Source of the DNA: Flavobacterium sp. SH_e
Lineage (GTDB): Bacteria > Bacteroidota > Bacteroidia > Flavobacteriales > Flavobacteriaceae
Direction of reading: 5' to 3'
DNA length: 64,000 bases
Assembly: GCF_025717045.1 (NCBI RefSeq)
Contig: NZ_JAOVZN010000012.1
Span: 62,314-126,313 of the forward strand
Shown here: positions 42,314 through 52,758 of the stretch, one piece after another
How positions within the stretch are numbered: position 1 is the stretch's first letter
How the letters are laid out: each line of letters begins with the position of its first letter
Made by a program: the position numbers and the translations under genes
Notes under the pieces: model-generated
What the model was told of the DNA's origin: nothing
What the model saw: the letters and a program-made list of their open reading frames with translations, nothing else
Databases searched by the model: none

Positions 42314-45103
42314 CTATTTTAAAGGATTCCCGTCTTTATCAAGAGAACCCGATTTGATAATAATCATTTTATCCAATTGAACATATTTCTTAATTGCATC
42401 GTTTACTTGCTGTAAAGTTGCTTTTTGAATATCGTTTGGATATTGTTCGATATAATTTGGTTCTAAACCTCTTTCGATAAAACTTAAAATCGTTCTTGCC
42501 ATTCCGTTTGTGGTTGACATTCCAACTTTAAAACTTCCAATTAAATTGGTTTTCTTATTTTCTAATTCCTCAGCTGTGATTCCGTCTTTTACCCATTTAT
42601 TTACTTGAACCATTGTAGCATCAAGACCTTTTTGAAATAAATTCGGATTGAAAGATGCGTTTACAAACCAATAACCTCCAGTTTCAATATTTCCTCCTAA
42701 ACCTGAAGAAATGCTATATGTTAAACCGTCATTATCACGAACAGTCTGCATCAAACGTCCTGCAAAACCTGCCCCTAAAGTATAATTTCCGATATAAAAC
42801 GGAATATAATCGGCGTCGGCTCTTTTTAAACCTGTAAATTGTCCAATATACAATTCGGCACTTGGTTTTTCTGGAATTGTAACTACTTCTGTTTTTGCTG
42901 CTGATTTTGAAGTTTCTTCAAATTTTAGTTTTTCAGTAACTCCACCATTCCAATTTTTAAATGATTTTTTTAGAGAAGCATTTAAATTTGCTCCGTCTGT
43001 ATCACCAACAATAACCAAACGCATAGAAGCTGTTCCGAAATATTTTTTGTGGAAAGCTTTTACTTCATCTAAAGTTGCATTTTTAATATTCGCAATATTA
43101 TCTTCAACACTTAAACTGTAATTTGGATTTCCTTTCGGATAAATTGCCTGCGATAAAGCAATGTCTCCTCTTTCGCCTGGATCGTTTAAATCTTGTTGTG
43201 TGTTTCCGATAAATTGCTGTTTTAAATTTTCAAATTCTTTAGCATCAAACAACGGATTTCTCAATTCTTCAGCCAATAAAGTAATTACTTGATCTAAGTC
43301 TTTTTTCAAACATTTAAATCCGATATTGATTTTGAAAGTCGAAGCATTTACGTTTAATGTAACTCCCAATTTTTGAAGTTTTTCTGAAAATTTAAACTTA
43401 TCATTCAACGTTGTTCCTTTTGACAACATTGCTGCCGTTAAAGCTGGAATAACATTATTTTTCGTTTCGCTTGCATAATTTCCTAACGAAATACTTGCTG
43501 CAATCGTAACGAAATCTTTAGCTGAAGTTTTTACTGAAACCACATCAATTCCAGATACTTTTTCTCTCTTGAAAGCAGAAGCTGATTTTTCTATCAAAGT
43601 TTCTGCAGAAATAAGTTCTTCCGTAGTATTTTTTAGTGAAAATGAATCTGCTGTATTTTCTTCATGAATATGTCCATTTTCTGGATGTCTGTAATAAAAC
43701 GGACCATTTTCTTCGATAAAATTATTTGCCTGAACTTGATCTTTATTTTGAGAACCCGCTTGTTTCGGAATAAAATATCCTGTTGTACTTTGGTCTTCAA
43801 CCAAATATTTATTGGCAACGCGTAAAACATCGGCAGGAGTTACTTTTTTCAATCGGTCTACTCCTGTAATATAATCTGTCCAATCGCCAGATGCAATCGC
43901 TTCATTTAATGCCGATGCAATTACTCCAGAACCATCGCGTGCTAAGATTGTCTGCGCACTGATTTTTGCCACAACACGATTTACCTCATCTTGAGTTACG
44001 CCTTCTTTCTGAATTTTAGCTACAACTTCGCTAATTTTAGCATCGATATCTTCGTGTTTTGAAGTAGTTGGAAAACCAACGCCAATTGTGAAAAGTCCAA
44101 CTTCTTTAAAATTTGTTGCACTTGCGTAAGAATAGATTCCCATACGAGTGTCAACGAAAGTTTTGTTTAAAATCGCTGAGGGTCCGGAACCAATAATTTG
44201 AGCTAGAATATTTAATGCAGGAAGGTCTTCGTGTAAAGCTCCTGGAATTTTATAGGCTTTATTTACAACGCCCAATTCTCCTGGCTTTTTCACCACAATT
44301 TTACGCGCGCCATATTGCTGAGGCTCTTCTGTATAAGGCTGAGGCATTACTTTTGGCGCTTTTGTAATTTTTCCGAAATATTTCTCGATTAATTCGAAAA
44401 CATTGTCTTTTTTGAAATCTCCAATTATGGTTAAAGTTGCATTATCTGGCCAATAATATGTATTATAGAAATTCTTTAAAACTTCAATTGGAGCGTTTTC
44501 AATATCCGATTTCCATCCAATTGTTGAATGATGATATGGATGCGCAATATATGCAGAAGCCCAGATTTCTTTATCTAATAAAGCATTCGGATTATTTTCG
44601 CCACGTTCAAATTCGTTACGAACAACTGTCATTTCTGCTTCTTTATCTTCTTTTGTCAATAAAGAATTTCGCATTCTGTCGGCTTCAATTTGAATTGCCA
44701 ATTCGATTTTATCACTCGGAAGTGTTTCAAAATAATTCGTTCGATCGTACCAAGTTGTAGCATTTAATTGTGCTCCTGTATTCTGTAAAACATCCGTAAT
44801 TGTGTTTCCATTTTTCTTGTTGAAAGTTGGAGTCCCTTTAAACATTAAATGTTCTAAAAGGTGCGTTGATCCCGTATTTCCTAAAACCTCATGTTTAGAA
44901 CCTACACGATATACAATTTGTACAGTTGCAACTGGCGAAGCATTGTCTTGCAAAAGCAAAACATTCATTCCGTTTGGCTGATATAAATATTCTTCGATTC
45001 CGCCTAATTCTTTAATTTTCTTAAAATTAACGGATTTATTCTGCGCTGACATAAGGGCGCAGAAAGCTAATGAGCAATAGCCCAGAAAGATGTATTTTTT
45101 CAT
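42314..45103 (-). CDS. M16 family zinc metalloprotease, double domain
   Basis: A 929-aa periplasmic insulinase/pitrilysin-like peptidase. Signal peptide (MKKYIFLGYCSLAFCALMSAQ). Active first half has the inverted zinc motif His81-x-x-Glu84-His85 (STHLLEHLMFKG), and the third ligand Glu164 is in VVRNEFERGEN. The second half (from ~residue 510) has the M16 fold without the motif, as usual for the clamshell partner. It degrades peptides. It is placed after two TlpA proteins and the SusC/D pair, which fits uptake and digestion of peptides. Start is clear. Confidence 0.92.
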   Translation of the reverse strand: MKKYIFLGYCSLAFCALMSAQNKSVNFKKIKELGGIEEYLYQPNGMNVLLLQDNASPVATVQIVYRVGSKHEVLGNTGSTHLLEHLMFKGTPTFNKKNGNTITDVLQNTGAQLNATTWYDRTNYFETLPSDKIELAIQIEADRMRNSLLTKEDKEAEMTVVRNEFERGENNPNALLDKEIWASAYIAHPYHHSTIGWKSDIENAPIEVLKNFYNTYYWPDNATLTIIGDFKKDNVFELIEKYFGKITKAPKVMPQPYTEEPQQYGARKIVVKKPGELGVVNKAYKIPGALHEDLPALNILAQIIGSGPSAILNKTFVDTRMGIYSYASATNFKEVGLFTIGVGFPTTSKHEDIDAKISEVVAKIQKEGVTQDEVNRVVAKISAQTILARDGSGVIASALNEAIASGDWTDYITGVDRLKKVTPADVLRVANKYLVEDQSTTGYFIPKQAGSQNKDQVQANNFIEENGPFYYRHPENGHIHEENTADSFSLKNTTEELISAETLIEKSASAFKREKVSGIDVVSVKTSAKDFVTIAASISLGNYASETKNNVIPALTAAMLSKGTTLNDKFKFSEKLQKLGVTLNVNASTFKINIGFKCLKKDLDQVITLLAEELRNPLFDAKEFENLKQQFIGNTQQDLNDPGERGDIALSQAIYPKGNPNYSLSVEDNIANIKNATLDEVKAFHKKYFGTASMRLVIVGDTDGANLNASLKKSFKNWNGGVTEKLKFEETSKSAAKTEVVTIPEKPSAELYIGQFTGLKRADADYIPFYIGNYTLGAGFAGRLMQTVRDNDGLTYSISSGLGGNIETGGYWFVNASFNPNLFQKGLDATMVQVNKWVKDGITAEELENKKTNLIGSFKVGMSTTNGMARTILSFIERGLEPNYIEQYPNDIQKATLQQVNDAIKKYVQLDKMIIIKSGSLDKDGNPLK

Positions 45104-45121
45104 TTTTTTGAGAGATTTTTT

Positions 45122-45171
45122 TAGTTTTCAGTCGCTTTTTTTAGTTTTCAGTCTCAGTTTAACTGAAAACT
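45122..45171. repeat. Intergenic inverted repeat of the CAGTC family
   Basis: AGTTTTCAGT (45143-45152) and ACTGAAAACT (45162-45171), preceded by one more AGTTTTCAGTCGC copy at 45123. Same repeat type as in the spacers at 42188 and 46353. Confidence 0.6.
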
Positions 45172-45187
45172 GCGACTGAATACTTAT

Positions 45188-46321
45188 TTACGATTTGCTG
45201 AAAATTTCCTTTAATTTAGATTGCAATTCAGCTTCTCTAAGGTTTTTAGCCACGATTTTTCCATCAGGTCCAATTAAGTAGTTTGTTGGAACCATTTTTA
45301 CACCGTATAAAACAGCAGCTTCATTTTGCCATCCTTTTAAATCAGAAACGTGCGTCCAAGTTAGACCGTCTTTTTCGATTGCTTTTTCCCAAAGATTCTT
45401 TTTGTCGTCTAAAGAAACTCCCAAAACATCAAATCCTTTATCGTGATAGGTTTTGTAAGCCACCACAACATTTGGATTTTCTTTACGGCATGGTCCGCAC
45501 CAGCTTGCCCAGAAATCTACTAAAACATATTTTCCTTTGTAATCTGATAATTTTATTACTTTTCCGTCTACATCAGTTTGCGAAAATTGAGGAGCAGCAA
45601 CGCCAATTGCTGTTTTTTCGTTAAGGTCAATAGACGCTTTTAATTTTTTTCCGTAGAATGATTTTTGAATTTCTGGAGATAAAATTCCGTAATATTCTTT
45701 TACTTTTTCAGGAGTTCCGTAAGACACAATTCGGTCTTCTATTACTAAAGCTCCTCCTAAATTGTCTTTATTTTTTCTGATGAATTTGTCTGTTAGATCA
45801 TCCGCGAAAGCACCAAGATCTTTCCATTTTTTATCCATCATGGTTTGTTGTTCAGGAGTCAATTTTACTTTTCCACTTTGAGTCAGCGAATCAGATAATT
45901 TATAAATTGGCCCCGCAATGGCTTGTATTTTTTTAAATTCGTTATCGTAGTATGATTTGTAGAATCCGTTTTGAGTGGCTCCGGTTACTTTAGCTTTAAA
46001 AACTGAATCTTTTTTTGCTTCGATTGTAATATCTTCATTGTCTAAAAGAAACATCGCTCCGTATTCTTGTCCTTTAATTTTTAAAGTATGAAATAAAGGC
46101 TCTCCAGTTTTTCCATTAAAAGTAAAAGCACCTTCTTTTACTTCAGCCGAATCGATGATTTTTTTATCGCCTTTTTCATCTGCATATTCCAGATATACTG
46201 TTCCTTTATCTAATCCTGCAATTGTTCCGTTGATTGTATATCCTTCTTTTTTTGTGCAAGAAGTTACCGTTGCCGCGAGGGCAAAGGCCAGTAAACCTGA
46301 TTTTAAAATTGTACTTTTCAT
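45188..46321 (-). CDS. TlpA-like thioredoxin lipoprotein with DUF4369
   Basis: A 377-aa lipoprotein: signal with lipobox at Cys22 (ATVTSC), DUF4369 domain (residues ~25-120), helical middle part, and a C-terminal thioredoxin domain with WASWCGPC (Cys275-Cys278) and cis-Pro segment MVPTNYL. It reduces disulfides in envelope proteins and would receive electrons from DsbD. It shares its design with the next gene (46426). Frequent beside SusC/D loci, with unknown substrates. Confidence 0.88.
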   Translation of the reverse strand: MKSTILKSGLLAFALAATVTSCTKKEGYTINGTIAGLDKGTVYLEYADEKGDKKIIDSAEVKEGAFTFNGKTGEPLFHTLKIKGQEYGAMFLLDNEDITIEAKKDSVFKAKVTGATQNGFYKSYYDNEFKKIQAIAGPIYKLSDSLTQSGKVKLTPEQQTMMDKKWKDLGAFADDLTDKFIRKNKDNLGGALVIEDRIVSYGTPEKVKEYYGILSPEIQKSFYGKKLKASIDLNEKTAIGVAAPQFSQTDVDGKVIKLSDYKGKYVLVDFWASWCGPCRKENPNVVVAYKTYHDKGFDVLGVSLDDKKNLWEKAIEKDGLTWTHVSDLKGWQNEAAVLYGVKMVPTNYLIGPDGKIVAKNLREAELQSKLKEIFSKS

Positions 46322-46352
46322 GTTATATTTTTTTTGTTGTTATCTATTTTTT

Positions 46353-46414
46353 AGTTTTCAGTCACAGTTTTCAGTTTTCAGTTTTCAACTGAACTGGGAC
46401 TGTGACTGAAAACT
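46353..46414. repeat. Intergenic inverted repeat of the CAGTC family
   Basis: Perfect 16-nt arms AGTTTTCAGTCACAGT (46353-46368) and their complement (46399-46414), with AGTTTTC tandem copies in between. Third member of the repeat family in successive spacers of this gene group. Confidence 0.7.
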
Positions 46415-46425
46415 GCGACTAAAAT

Positions 46426-47628
46426 CTAAGATTTCAAAAGTTCCTTCAGTTTTGCTTCCAGTTCTGCTCCTCTCAAGTTTTCTCCGATAATTACACCTTT
46501 ACCGTCTACTAAATAAGTTGCTGGAATTGCTTTTACATTAAATGCTTTGCTCACTTTATCATCGTCTAGAAGATTGTGCCATTGCATGTTTTCTTGTACC
46601 AATGCTTTCTGCCAAGCTTTTTCGTCTTTATCGATTGAAACACTTAAAATCTCAAATCCTTTATTCGAATATTCAGCGTAAGCTGTTTTTAAGTTCGGAA
46701 TTTCTTTTCGGCATGGACCACACCAAGATGCCCAAAAGTCAACCAAAATGTATTTTTTTCCTGAAACGATATCTTTTGCATTGAAAGTTTTTCCGTCTTT
46801 ATCTTTTAATCCGAAGTTGGCAATACTTGTTCCAACTAAAGATTTCGGATTCAAATCTTTGTCTACAATTTGACCGTAGTAGCTTTTCTTTGCTGCTTCT
46901 GAAAACTGTTCATAAATTGGCTTTTGCTCTGGAGTAAAATAACTGTATGAAGTCATCATAAAAAATGGTCCCCACCAGTTTGTTTTATGTTTTTCAATCA
47001 AATTTTTTGATAACAATTCTACTTTCGTAAAAAATGCTTTTTCGTCTGCTTCAAATTTTTTCCATTGAGCCGTGCTGTAAACAGAATCCAATAATTTCTT
47101 ATTGTTTTCTTTTTTTGCTTTTCCAGCTAAATTACTTAGTTCGTTAATTCCAACGTGATATGCTTCATAATCTTTATTCAATTCTTCTTTAAAAGCCGTT
47201 TCTTTAACATAATAATCGTGAGATTTAGAACCTGTAATCACGACATCTTTAAAAGAAATCCATTCTCCTTCTTTATCTGAAACTTTGCCAGCTGCTGTAA
47301 TTTTTATTTTTGAATTTTCGACCATTACAGAAATATTTCCTTTGTTTTTACCAAAGACAACATAGAAAAAACGAGGTTCTTTTAATTTTCCTTCAAAAGT
47401 AAATTTCCCGTCTTTTAATGTTGTTTCAGCAACTGGCAGTTCAGAAGAATGTGTTGCGCCTGGAACTAGTTTTACAGCTGTTCCATCTGCTAAACCAGTG
47501 ATATCTCCTTCAATTTTATAAGAAGAAACCGTCACTGGCACTGTTTTTTTCTTTTGTGCCTGAATGTTTGATGAGGCCATAAACAAGCAAATGCACAATC
47601 CTAATATTTTATATTTAATTGCTTTCAT
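46426..47628 (-). CDS. TlpA-like periplasmic thioredoxin with DUF4369
   Basis: A 400-aa protein with a Sec signal peptide (CICLFMASSNIQAQ, no lipobox), DUF4369 domain (residues ~38-135), helical linker, and thioredoxin domain with WASWCGPC (Cys303-Cys306) and KAIPATYLVD. Paralogue of the lipoprotein at 45188; the two may serve different envelope substrates. A terminator (47649-47688) separates it from the SusD gene, yet the same direction suggests loose co-regulation. Confidence 0.88.
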   Translation of the reverse strand: MKAIKYKILGLCICLFMASSNIQAQKKKTVPVTVSSYKIEGDITGLADGTAVKLVPGATHSSELPVAETTLKDGKFTFEGKLKEPRFFYVVFGKNKGNISVMVENSKIKITAAGKVSDKEGEWISFKDVVITGSKSHDYYVKETAFKEELNKDYEAYHVGINELSNLAGKAKKENNKKLLDSVYSTAQWKKFEADEKAFFTKVELLSKNLIEKHKTNWWGPFFMMTSYSYFTPEQKPIYEQFSEAAKKSYYGQIVDKDLNPKSLVGTSIANFGLKDKDGKTFNAKDIVSGKKYILVDFWASWCGPCRKEIPNLKTAYAEYSNKGFEILSVSIDKDEKAWQKALVQENMQWHNLLDDDKVSKAFNVKAIPATYLVDGKGVIIGENLRGAELEAKLKELLKS

Positions 47629-47648
47629 TTTTGATTGATATTTTAGAA

Positions 47649-47688
47649 AAAAGCTTCCCTTTCGAGAAAATCTAATCAGGAAGCTTTT
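47649..47688 (-). terminator. Terminator after the SusD gene
   Basis: 10-bp stem AAAAGCTTCC with GGAAGCTTTT, minus-strand T run. It ends the SusC/SusD transcript before the thioredoxin gene. Confidence 0.75.
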
Positions 47689-47695
47689 CTGATTA

Positions 47696-49102
47696 TTATT
47701 TGTCTACATTTTGTGTTATTGTTCCGTTTCCTGGGTTTGCTGTAGCACCTTGTGGAAATGGCATTGTCCATAAATGAGAATCTGAAGATAAAGTGTACGT
47801 AGTTCCGTTTGCTACTTTTGTAAAACTAACTGTATAAACACCTTCTGCGTTTAAACGGCGTGCGTCTGCAAAAGGAATCAGCGTGTTAGTAAGTTCGTTG
47901 TTTTTTGTTCTGAAAATAGCTTTCAAAGCAGTTGTTTTATCTGCAGTCGAAATATCTTGATAAGAAGCTGGAAGAATACGAGTTTTACGAACTGTATTTA
48001 AAACATCCAATGCCTCGCTAATTTGTCCCGCGCGCGCCAGACATTCTGCTTTAATCAAATAAACCTCAACCGTTGTGATTCCGCCAAAATTAAAAGCACC
48101 AGACAAAGTTCTTCTGTAATAGGTTTCTGAACCAACAGTATAAAGTTTCCAACGTGAAATAAAACGTGCATCTCCAGTTTCAAAACGCTGTGCACGCTCA
48201 ACTGGAATACTATTTTCTGTTGTTAAACTAGAATACGTTCCATGACGATACGTGTAATTTTCTACATAATTGTATCCCATTGGAGATGTTGTGGTAGTGT
48301 ACGAATTTGGAAGATCTATAATCGTTTTATTTGCATTGTAATATCCAATCCAGTCATACAATTGGCTGTTTTCTGCCAATGCTAAATTTGCATATTTTAA
48401 AGCTTCTGAATAGTTATTCATTTGCAGATAAACTCTCGAATAAAATGCATAACCCGCACCTAAATTTGGATGTAAAGCCGTTTGCGAAACTTTTAGCAAG
48501 TACGGTAAAGCTTCTTTAACATCATTCAAGATAAAATCATACATTTCTTGAATGGTTACTTGTTTACTTGGCGCATTAATATTGGCACTAGTAATTAATG
48601 GAACCGATAATTTTGTTGAAGCTGTAGATGCCACATAAGTATCTGCATAAAAATTAACTAGATTATAGTAATTCATGGCGCGCAATATTTTTGCTTCTGC
48701 CCATACTACTCTTTTTTCGTCATCAGTTGCTTGCGTGGTGTTTAATGCATTTTCGATAATTAAATTAAAAGTCGAAATTCCCGCATAACTTGAATAATAC
48801 ATTGTTTCATCTGATACTTTCAAAGCAATTCGATCAGCATTTTCATCCCACATATAAAGTGCATTATACAATCTATTGTTTGCTAAAGAGGCAACAGTTA
48901 CATATTGGTCATTTAATAATTGTGAAGCGCCAGTAATATCAACTCTGTGATTCGTGTACTCGTCGCGTAGAAAAGCTTCATAATCAGCTAATGTTGTTGG
49001 TGTTTTCGATCCTTTAGGAATATCACTCAAATAATCTTCGCAAGAGGCAAAAGTCAATCCTAAAGCTAAGAAGCACGCTATCTTTATATATATATTTTTC
49101 AT
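47696..49102 (-). CDS. SusD/RagB family outer-membrane lipoprotein
   Basis: A 468-aa lipoprotein with lipobox Cys21 (LTFASCEDYL), a run of TPR-like helices and the usual C-terminal LIKAECLARAGQISEALDVLN repeat. SusD proteins lie like a lid over a SusC channel and bind the nutrient. The SusC gene is directly upstream (17 nt). The presence of proteases and absence of glycoside hydrolases nearby suggest peptide or another non-glycan ligand. Confidence 0.92.
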   Translation of the reverse strand: MKNIYIKIACFLALGLTFASCEDYLSDIPKGSKTPTTLADYEAFLRDEYTNHRVDITGASQLLNDQYVTVASLANNRLYNALYMWDENADRIALKVSDETMYYSSYAGISTFNLIIENALNTTQATDDEKRVVWAEAKILRAMNYYNLVNFYADTYVASTASTKLSVPLITSANINAPSKQVTIQEMYDFILNDVKEALPYLLKVSQTALHPNLGAGYAFYSRVYLQMNNYSEALKYANLALAENSQLYDWIGYYNANKTIIDLPNSYTTTTSPMGYNYVENYTYRHGTYSSLTTENSIPVERAQRFETGDARFISRWKLYTVGSETYYRRTLSGAFNFGGITTVEVYLIKAECLARAGQISEALDVLNTVRKTRILPASYQDISTADKTTALKAIFRTKNNELTNTLIPFADARRLNAEGVYTVSFTKVANGTTYTLSSDSHLWTMPFPQGATANPGNGTITQNVDK

Positions 49103-49119
49103 CGTCTAGTCTTTATAAA

Positions 49120-52100
49120 TTAGAAATTAACATTTACGCCCATAACAAAGCTTGGAGATTGGAAACCGCCCAGCAAATATTTAGCATCTCTGCTTTTTGC
49201 AAAAGTGTATACGTTTTCTGCGTTTAAATTGAAACGTACGCCATCTAATTTTACTCTTTTAATAATGTCTTTTGGCATTTGATAAGCTAGCGAAATGTTG
49301 CTTAATCTCACATTTGATGCATCTAGAATATTAATATCTGCATACGAATAAATAGTACGAGAATCTGAACTAAATTCTGGATCATATTCGTAAACTGCTC
49401 TTGGAACATTTGTGAAAGCTTCATCTCCAGGCTGCATCCAACGATCTGCAATATGATTGTTTACTACAGAAATATTGGTTACATAACCTCCTGCTGCACT
49501 ATTATAACTATTATTCAGCATTGGCAAGAAAGTATTTCTTATTTTATGCCCTAACTCGTAAATGAAAAGTGCTGAAAGTGAGAAGTTTTTATAATTAGCC
49601 GAAGTATGGAAAGATCCGCTTTGTGTAGGAACCGTTGAACCATAATCCTGAATAGCATCAATTTGCCCTGGATTGTATTTTACTGCAGTTCCTGAAGCAT
49701 CATAAACCTGAGGAATTCCTGTGCTGCTTAATCCGGCCCATTTATAGCCATAAATAGAATTAAAACTTGTTCCAACTCTTGGGAAAGCTTGTGGGTAATC
49801 TAACTGAAGGTAATAAACTGGAGCTTTTACGTTTACATAATCCACAACGTTTTTGTTGTACGCATATAAAACTGCTGCATCCCAGGAGAATGAAGGTGTT
49901 TTTACAATGGTTCCTCTCAAAGTTACTTCGACACCTTTATTGGTCATTGCTCCGTTGTTAAGCGTGTAAGTAGAATACCCCCAACCTTCTGTTGGAATTC
50001 CTTGACTGCTCGCTAATAAATCTTGTCCTTTTTTTCTATACACATCAAAAGTTCCGCTTAATCTACTTTTGAAGAATGAAAAGTCTAAACCAATATCTGT
50101 TGTAGTTGTTTTTTCCCAAGATAATTCAGGATTTGGTCGCTTACTTACCGTTCCTTGATTTCCTCCAACATTTGAGTTAGAATTGTAATATGCTGTTAAA
50201 TATGGTGCAGAATCTTTTGCAACATTTCCTCCAATACCATAAGAAGCACGAAGTTTAAGTCCGTCTACCCAATCAACATCAAAAAATGACTCTTTATCAA
50301 TATTCCATCCTGCTCCAGTTGACCAAGTTGGTTTATTTTGATATTTACTGTCTGTTCCCCAAAGATTAGAACGATCCCAACGAATACTTCCTGAAAATGT
50401 ATATCTTCTATCATAAGTATAACCACCTGTTCCATAAACTGAAACGTAACGGTTTTGCAATTCTTTTTCTAATGAAAATTCGTTTTGAGTCATGTAACCG
50501 CCAAAAACAGTTCCGTATACTTTTAATAAATCAGCTTGATTTATTGGGGCAAAACCTAGAGTTTGTGAATCGTAACCATAGCGTGTGTTATCGTTATATT
50601 CTTGTTTTGAATGACGAATTTCCATACCGGCAATAGCAGAAAAATCATGCTTTTCAGCAAAAGTCTGATTGAAGTTTAACTGCTGGCGGAAATTATATGC
50701 ATTAGAAAACTGATTCGTTTCTTTAACAATGTCTCCGTAAGGCAAATTATAAACTGCTTTGTTATTAGCAATTGTTACCATTCCGTTTACTTTACTTCTC
50801 ACATAATATGAATTTTTGTCATATAATTGACTAGCGCGATCTGAAGCAAATTCGTATTGGAACATTGCATTGTATGTAAATGCTTTACTGAATTTTACAT
50901 TGAACTTAGCAAAAGTCCTATTTAAGAAACTTTTGTTTTCAACTAAATTTCTACCAAACTCATCCATTGGCGTAATATCCATGTTGTAAAGACCATAAGT
51001 CTGCATAGAATTTAGCGTAAAGTTGTTGTAACGAGAAGCAGCTGTAGAAACAAAATTAGTCCCGTCATTATTCACCAATTGATTGTATGGCTGATATTTA
51101 TATCCTGGACCTGAAGTAAAATCAGGCTGTGAGGCAAAATAACTTTGTGTATCTCCTTTTCCAAAATTCGTATAAGTTCCTAAATCTAAAGACAGCCAGT
51201 TGTTAATTTGAGTTGTATTCTTCAAATTAATCCCAACCGATTCATTTTCAGTATAAATATCTTCAAACTGATTGTTTTTATAAGTCAAAGAAGCATTAAA
51301 AGTATTATTTTCTGTAGCTTTTCCTAAACTAAGGTTGTGCTGCATAAAATACTGATCGCGTTTTGCATATTTAGCAATATCATCAAAATATTTATAACCT
51401 TGTCCGCCTAGCTGATCTAAACGGCTGTTCATTTCTGCTTGAGAAATATTTCCAGCATAACCGTTTAAAATAGTCTGCATTCCTAAACTTGTATATACCG
51501 CATTATTCAATAATGATTGTGCATACGTGTTTGCATTAGCCGTTTTCAAATTAGGATTTCCATCTGCCCATCCTCTTTCTAAACCAATAATATCAGCAGA
51601 ATCAGTAAGGTTTCCGGTATAATTTCTATAAGGAGTAACGGTTAAATTACTTGAAAAAGAAATATTTGTTTTTCCTGCTTTTGCTTTTTTAGTGGTAATT
51701 ACCACAACTCCATTTGCCGCGCGAGCACCATAAATAGACGAAGCTGCAGCGTCTTTTAAAACCGTAATTGTTTCAATATCTTCTAAATTCAGACTTGGAA
51801 GATTTTCTTCAATAGTAGAATATGGAGTCAATCTTGTGTTTTCAACAGGAAAACCATCGATAACATATAAAGGAGCTGTAGCATTAGTAGTCATAGAAGT
51901 TGTACCACGAATTCTTCCATCTTGATATCCAACAATACGTCCTTCTAAAATTTTATCTAAACCGCTTAATCGTTGTTCTTTAAAATCTACAGCTTTCAAA
52001 CTTGAGAAAGATCCTGTTGCTTTTTCTTCTGAAATATCTTGGTAACCTGTTTTCAAAACAAGCCCTTCTAATTCTAAGACATCTTCTTTTAAAACAACGT

Positions 52101-52701
52101 TGATAACACTTCTGCCTTCAACTTTAATTTCTTGTCTAACATATCCTAAATAAGAATATGCCAAAGTAGTTTCGCTGCTTACCGCAATAATCTGATATTC
52201 TCCATTAAAATCGGTATTTACACCTCTTCCTGAACCATTATCAGCAACTGCTGCGCCTACCAAAGGCATTCCTTTTTCATCTGTAACTCTACCTTTTACA
52301 ATAAAATCAGCCACTGGTTTTTTAACTTCAGGAGAAGTCTTTTTTGGCATCAAAATAATATGGTTTCCAGACACTTTAAAATCGGTACTGGTGTTATTAA
52401 AAATTTTGCCTAACACAACTTCTATCGAAGTGTCACTTGCATTTACATCGATTACTCTAGTTAAGTCAACAGATCTTACATTGTAAACAAATCTGTAATC
52501 TGTAGTATATTCAATCCTTTCAATAACTTTTGCAACAGTCATATTATTGACATTAAAAGAAATCTTGTTTTTTTGTGAATAACTGGTTCCGGCGTGCATT
52601 ATACTTAAGGCGGTTAGCAGAAATAATGTGGTCAATTTCATTTTCAAATCAAATTTCAAAAAAGGCTTATCAAACCTGATTTTGTTCAAGAGTTTTTTCA
52701 T
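49120..52701 (-). CDS. SusC/RagA TonB-dependent transporter with STN signalling domain
   Basis: A 1193-aa outer-membrane receptor. Signal peptide (KLTTLFLLTALSIMHAGTSYSQ), STN domain (residues ~48-118, VNNMTVAKVIERIEYTTDYR), CarboxypepD_reg-like domain (IVKGRVTDEKGMPLVGAAV, ~134-210), plug (YVIDGFPVENTRL, SIYGARAANGVVVITTKK), then the 22-stranded barrel ending in aromatic FVMGVNVNF. The STN domain contacts FecR, whose gene lies upstream; ligand binding should therefore signal to the ECF sigma factor at 54302. Confidence 0.95.
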   Translation of the reverse strand: MKKLLNKIRFDKPFLKFDLKMKLTTLFLLTALSIMHAGTSYSQKNKISFNVNNMTVAKVIERIEYTTDYRFVYNVRSVDLTRVIDVNASDTSIEVVLGKIFNNTSTDFKVSGNHIILMPKKTSPEVKKPVADFIVKGRVTDEKGMPLVGAAVADNGSGRGVNTDFNGEYQIIAVSSETTLAYSYLGYVRQEIKVEGRSVINVVLKEDVLELEGLVLKTGYQDISEEKATGSFSSLKAVDFKEQRLSGLDKILEGRIVGYQDGRIRGTTSMTTNATAPLYVIDGFPVENTRLTPYSTIEENLPSLNLEDIETITVLKDAAASSIYGARAANGVVVITTKKAKAGKTNISFSSNLTVTPYRNYTGNLTDSADIIGLERGWADGNPNLKTANANTYAQSLLNNAVYTSLGMQTILNGYAGNISQAEMNSRLDQLGGQGYKYFDDIAKYAKRDQYFMQHNLSLGKATENNTFNASLTYKNNQFEDIYTENESVGINLKNTTQINNWLSLDLGTYTNFGKGDTQSYFASQPDFTSGPGYKYQPYNQLVNNDGTNFVSTAASRYNNFTLNSMQTYGLYNMDITPMDEFGRNLVENKSFLNRTFAKFNVKFSKAFTYNAMFQYEFASDRASQLYDKNSYYVRSKVNGMVTIANNKAVYNLPYGDIVKETNQFSNAYNFRQQLNFNQTFAEKHDFSAIAGMEIRHSKQEYNDNTRYGYDSQTLGFAPINQADLLKVYGTVFGGYMTQNEFSLEKELQNRYVSVYGTGGYTYDRRYTFSGSIRWDRSNLWGTDSKYQNKPTWSTGAGWNIDKESFFDVDWVDGLKLRASYGIGGNVAKDSAPYLTAYYNSNSNVGGNQGTVSKRPNPELSWEKTTTTDIGLDFSFFKSRLSGTFDVYRKKGQDLLASSQGIPTEGWGYSTYTLNNGAMTNKGVEVTLRGTIVKTPSFSWDAAVLYAYNKNVVDYVNVKAPVYYLQLDYPQAFPRVGTSFNSIYGYKWAGLSSTGIPQVYDASGTAVKYNPGQIDAIQDYGSTVPTQSGSFHTSANYKNFSLSALFIYELGHKIRNTFLPMLNNSYNSAAGGYVTNISVVNNHIADRWMQPGDEAFTNVPRAVYEYDPEFSSDSRTIYSYADINILDASNVRLSNISLAYQMPKDIIKRVKLDGVRFNLNAENVYTFAKSRDAKYLLGGFQSPSFVMGVNVNF

Positions 52702-52758
52702 ACTTTTAAAATGTTTTTTTAATGTTGGTTGGTTAATTAACTGACCGCATACATTCTA

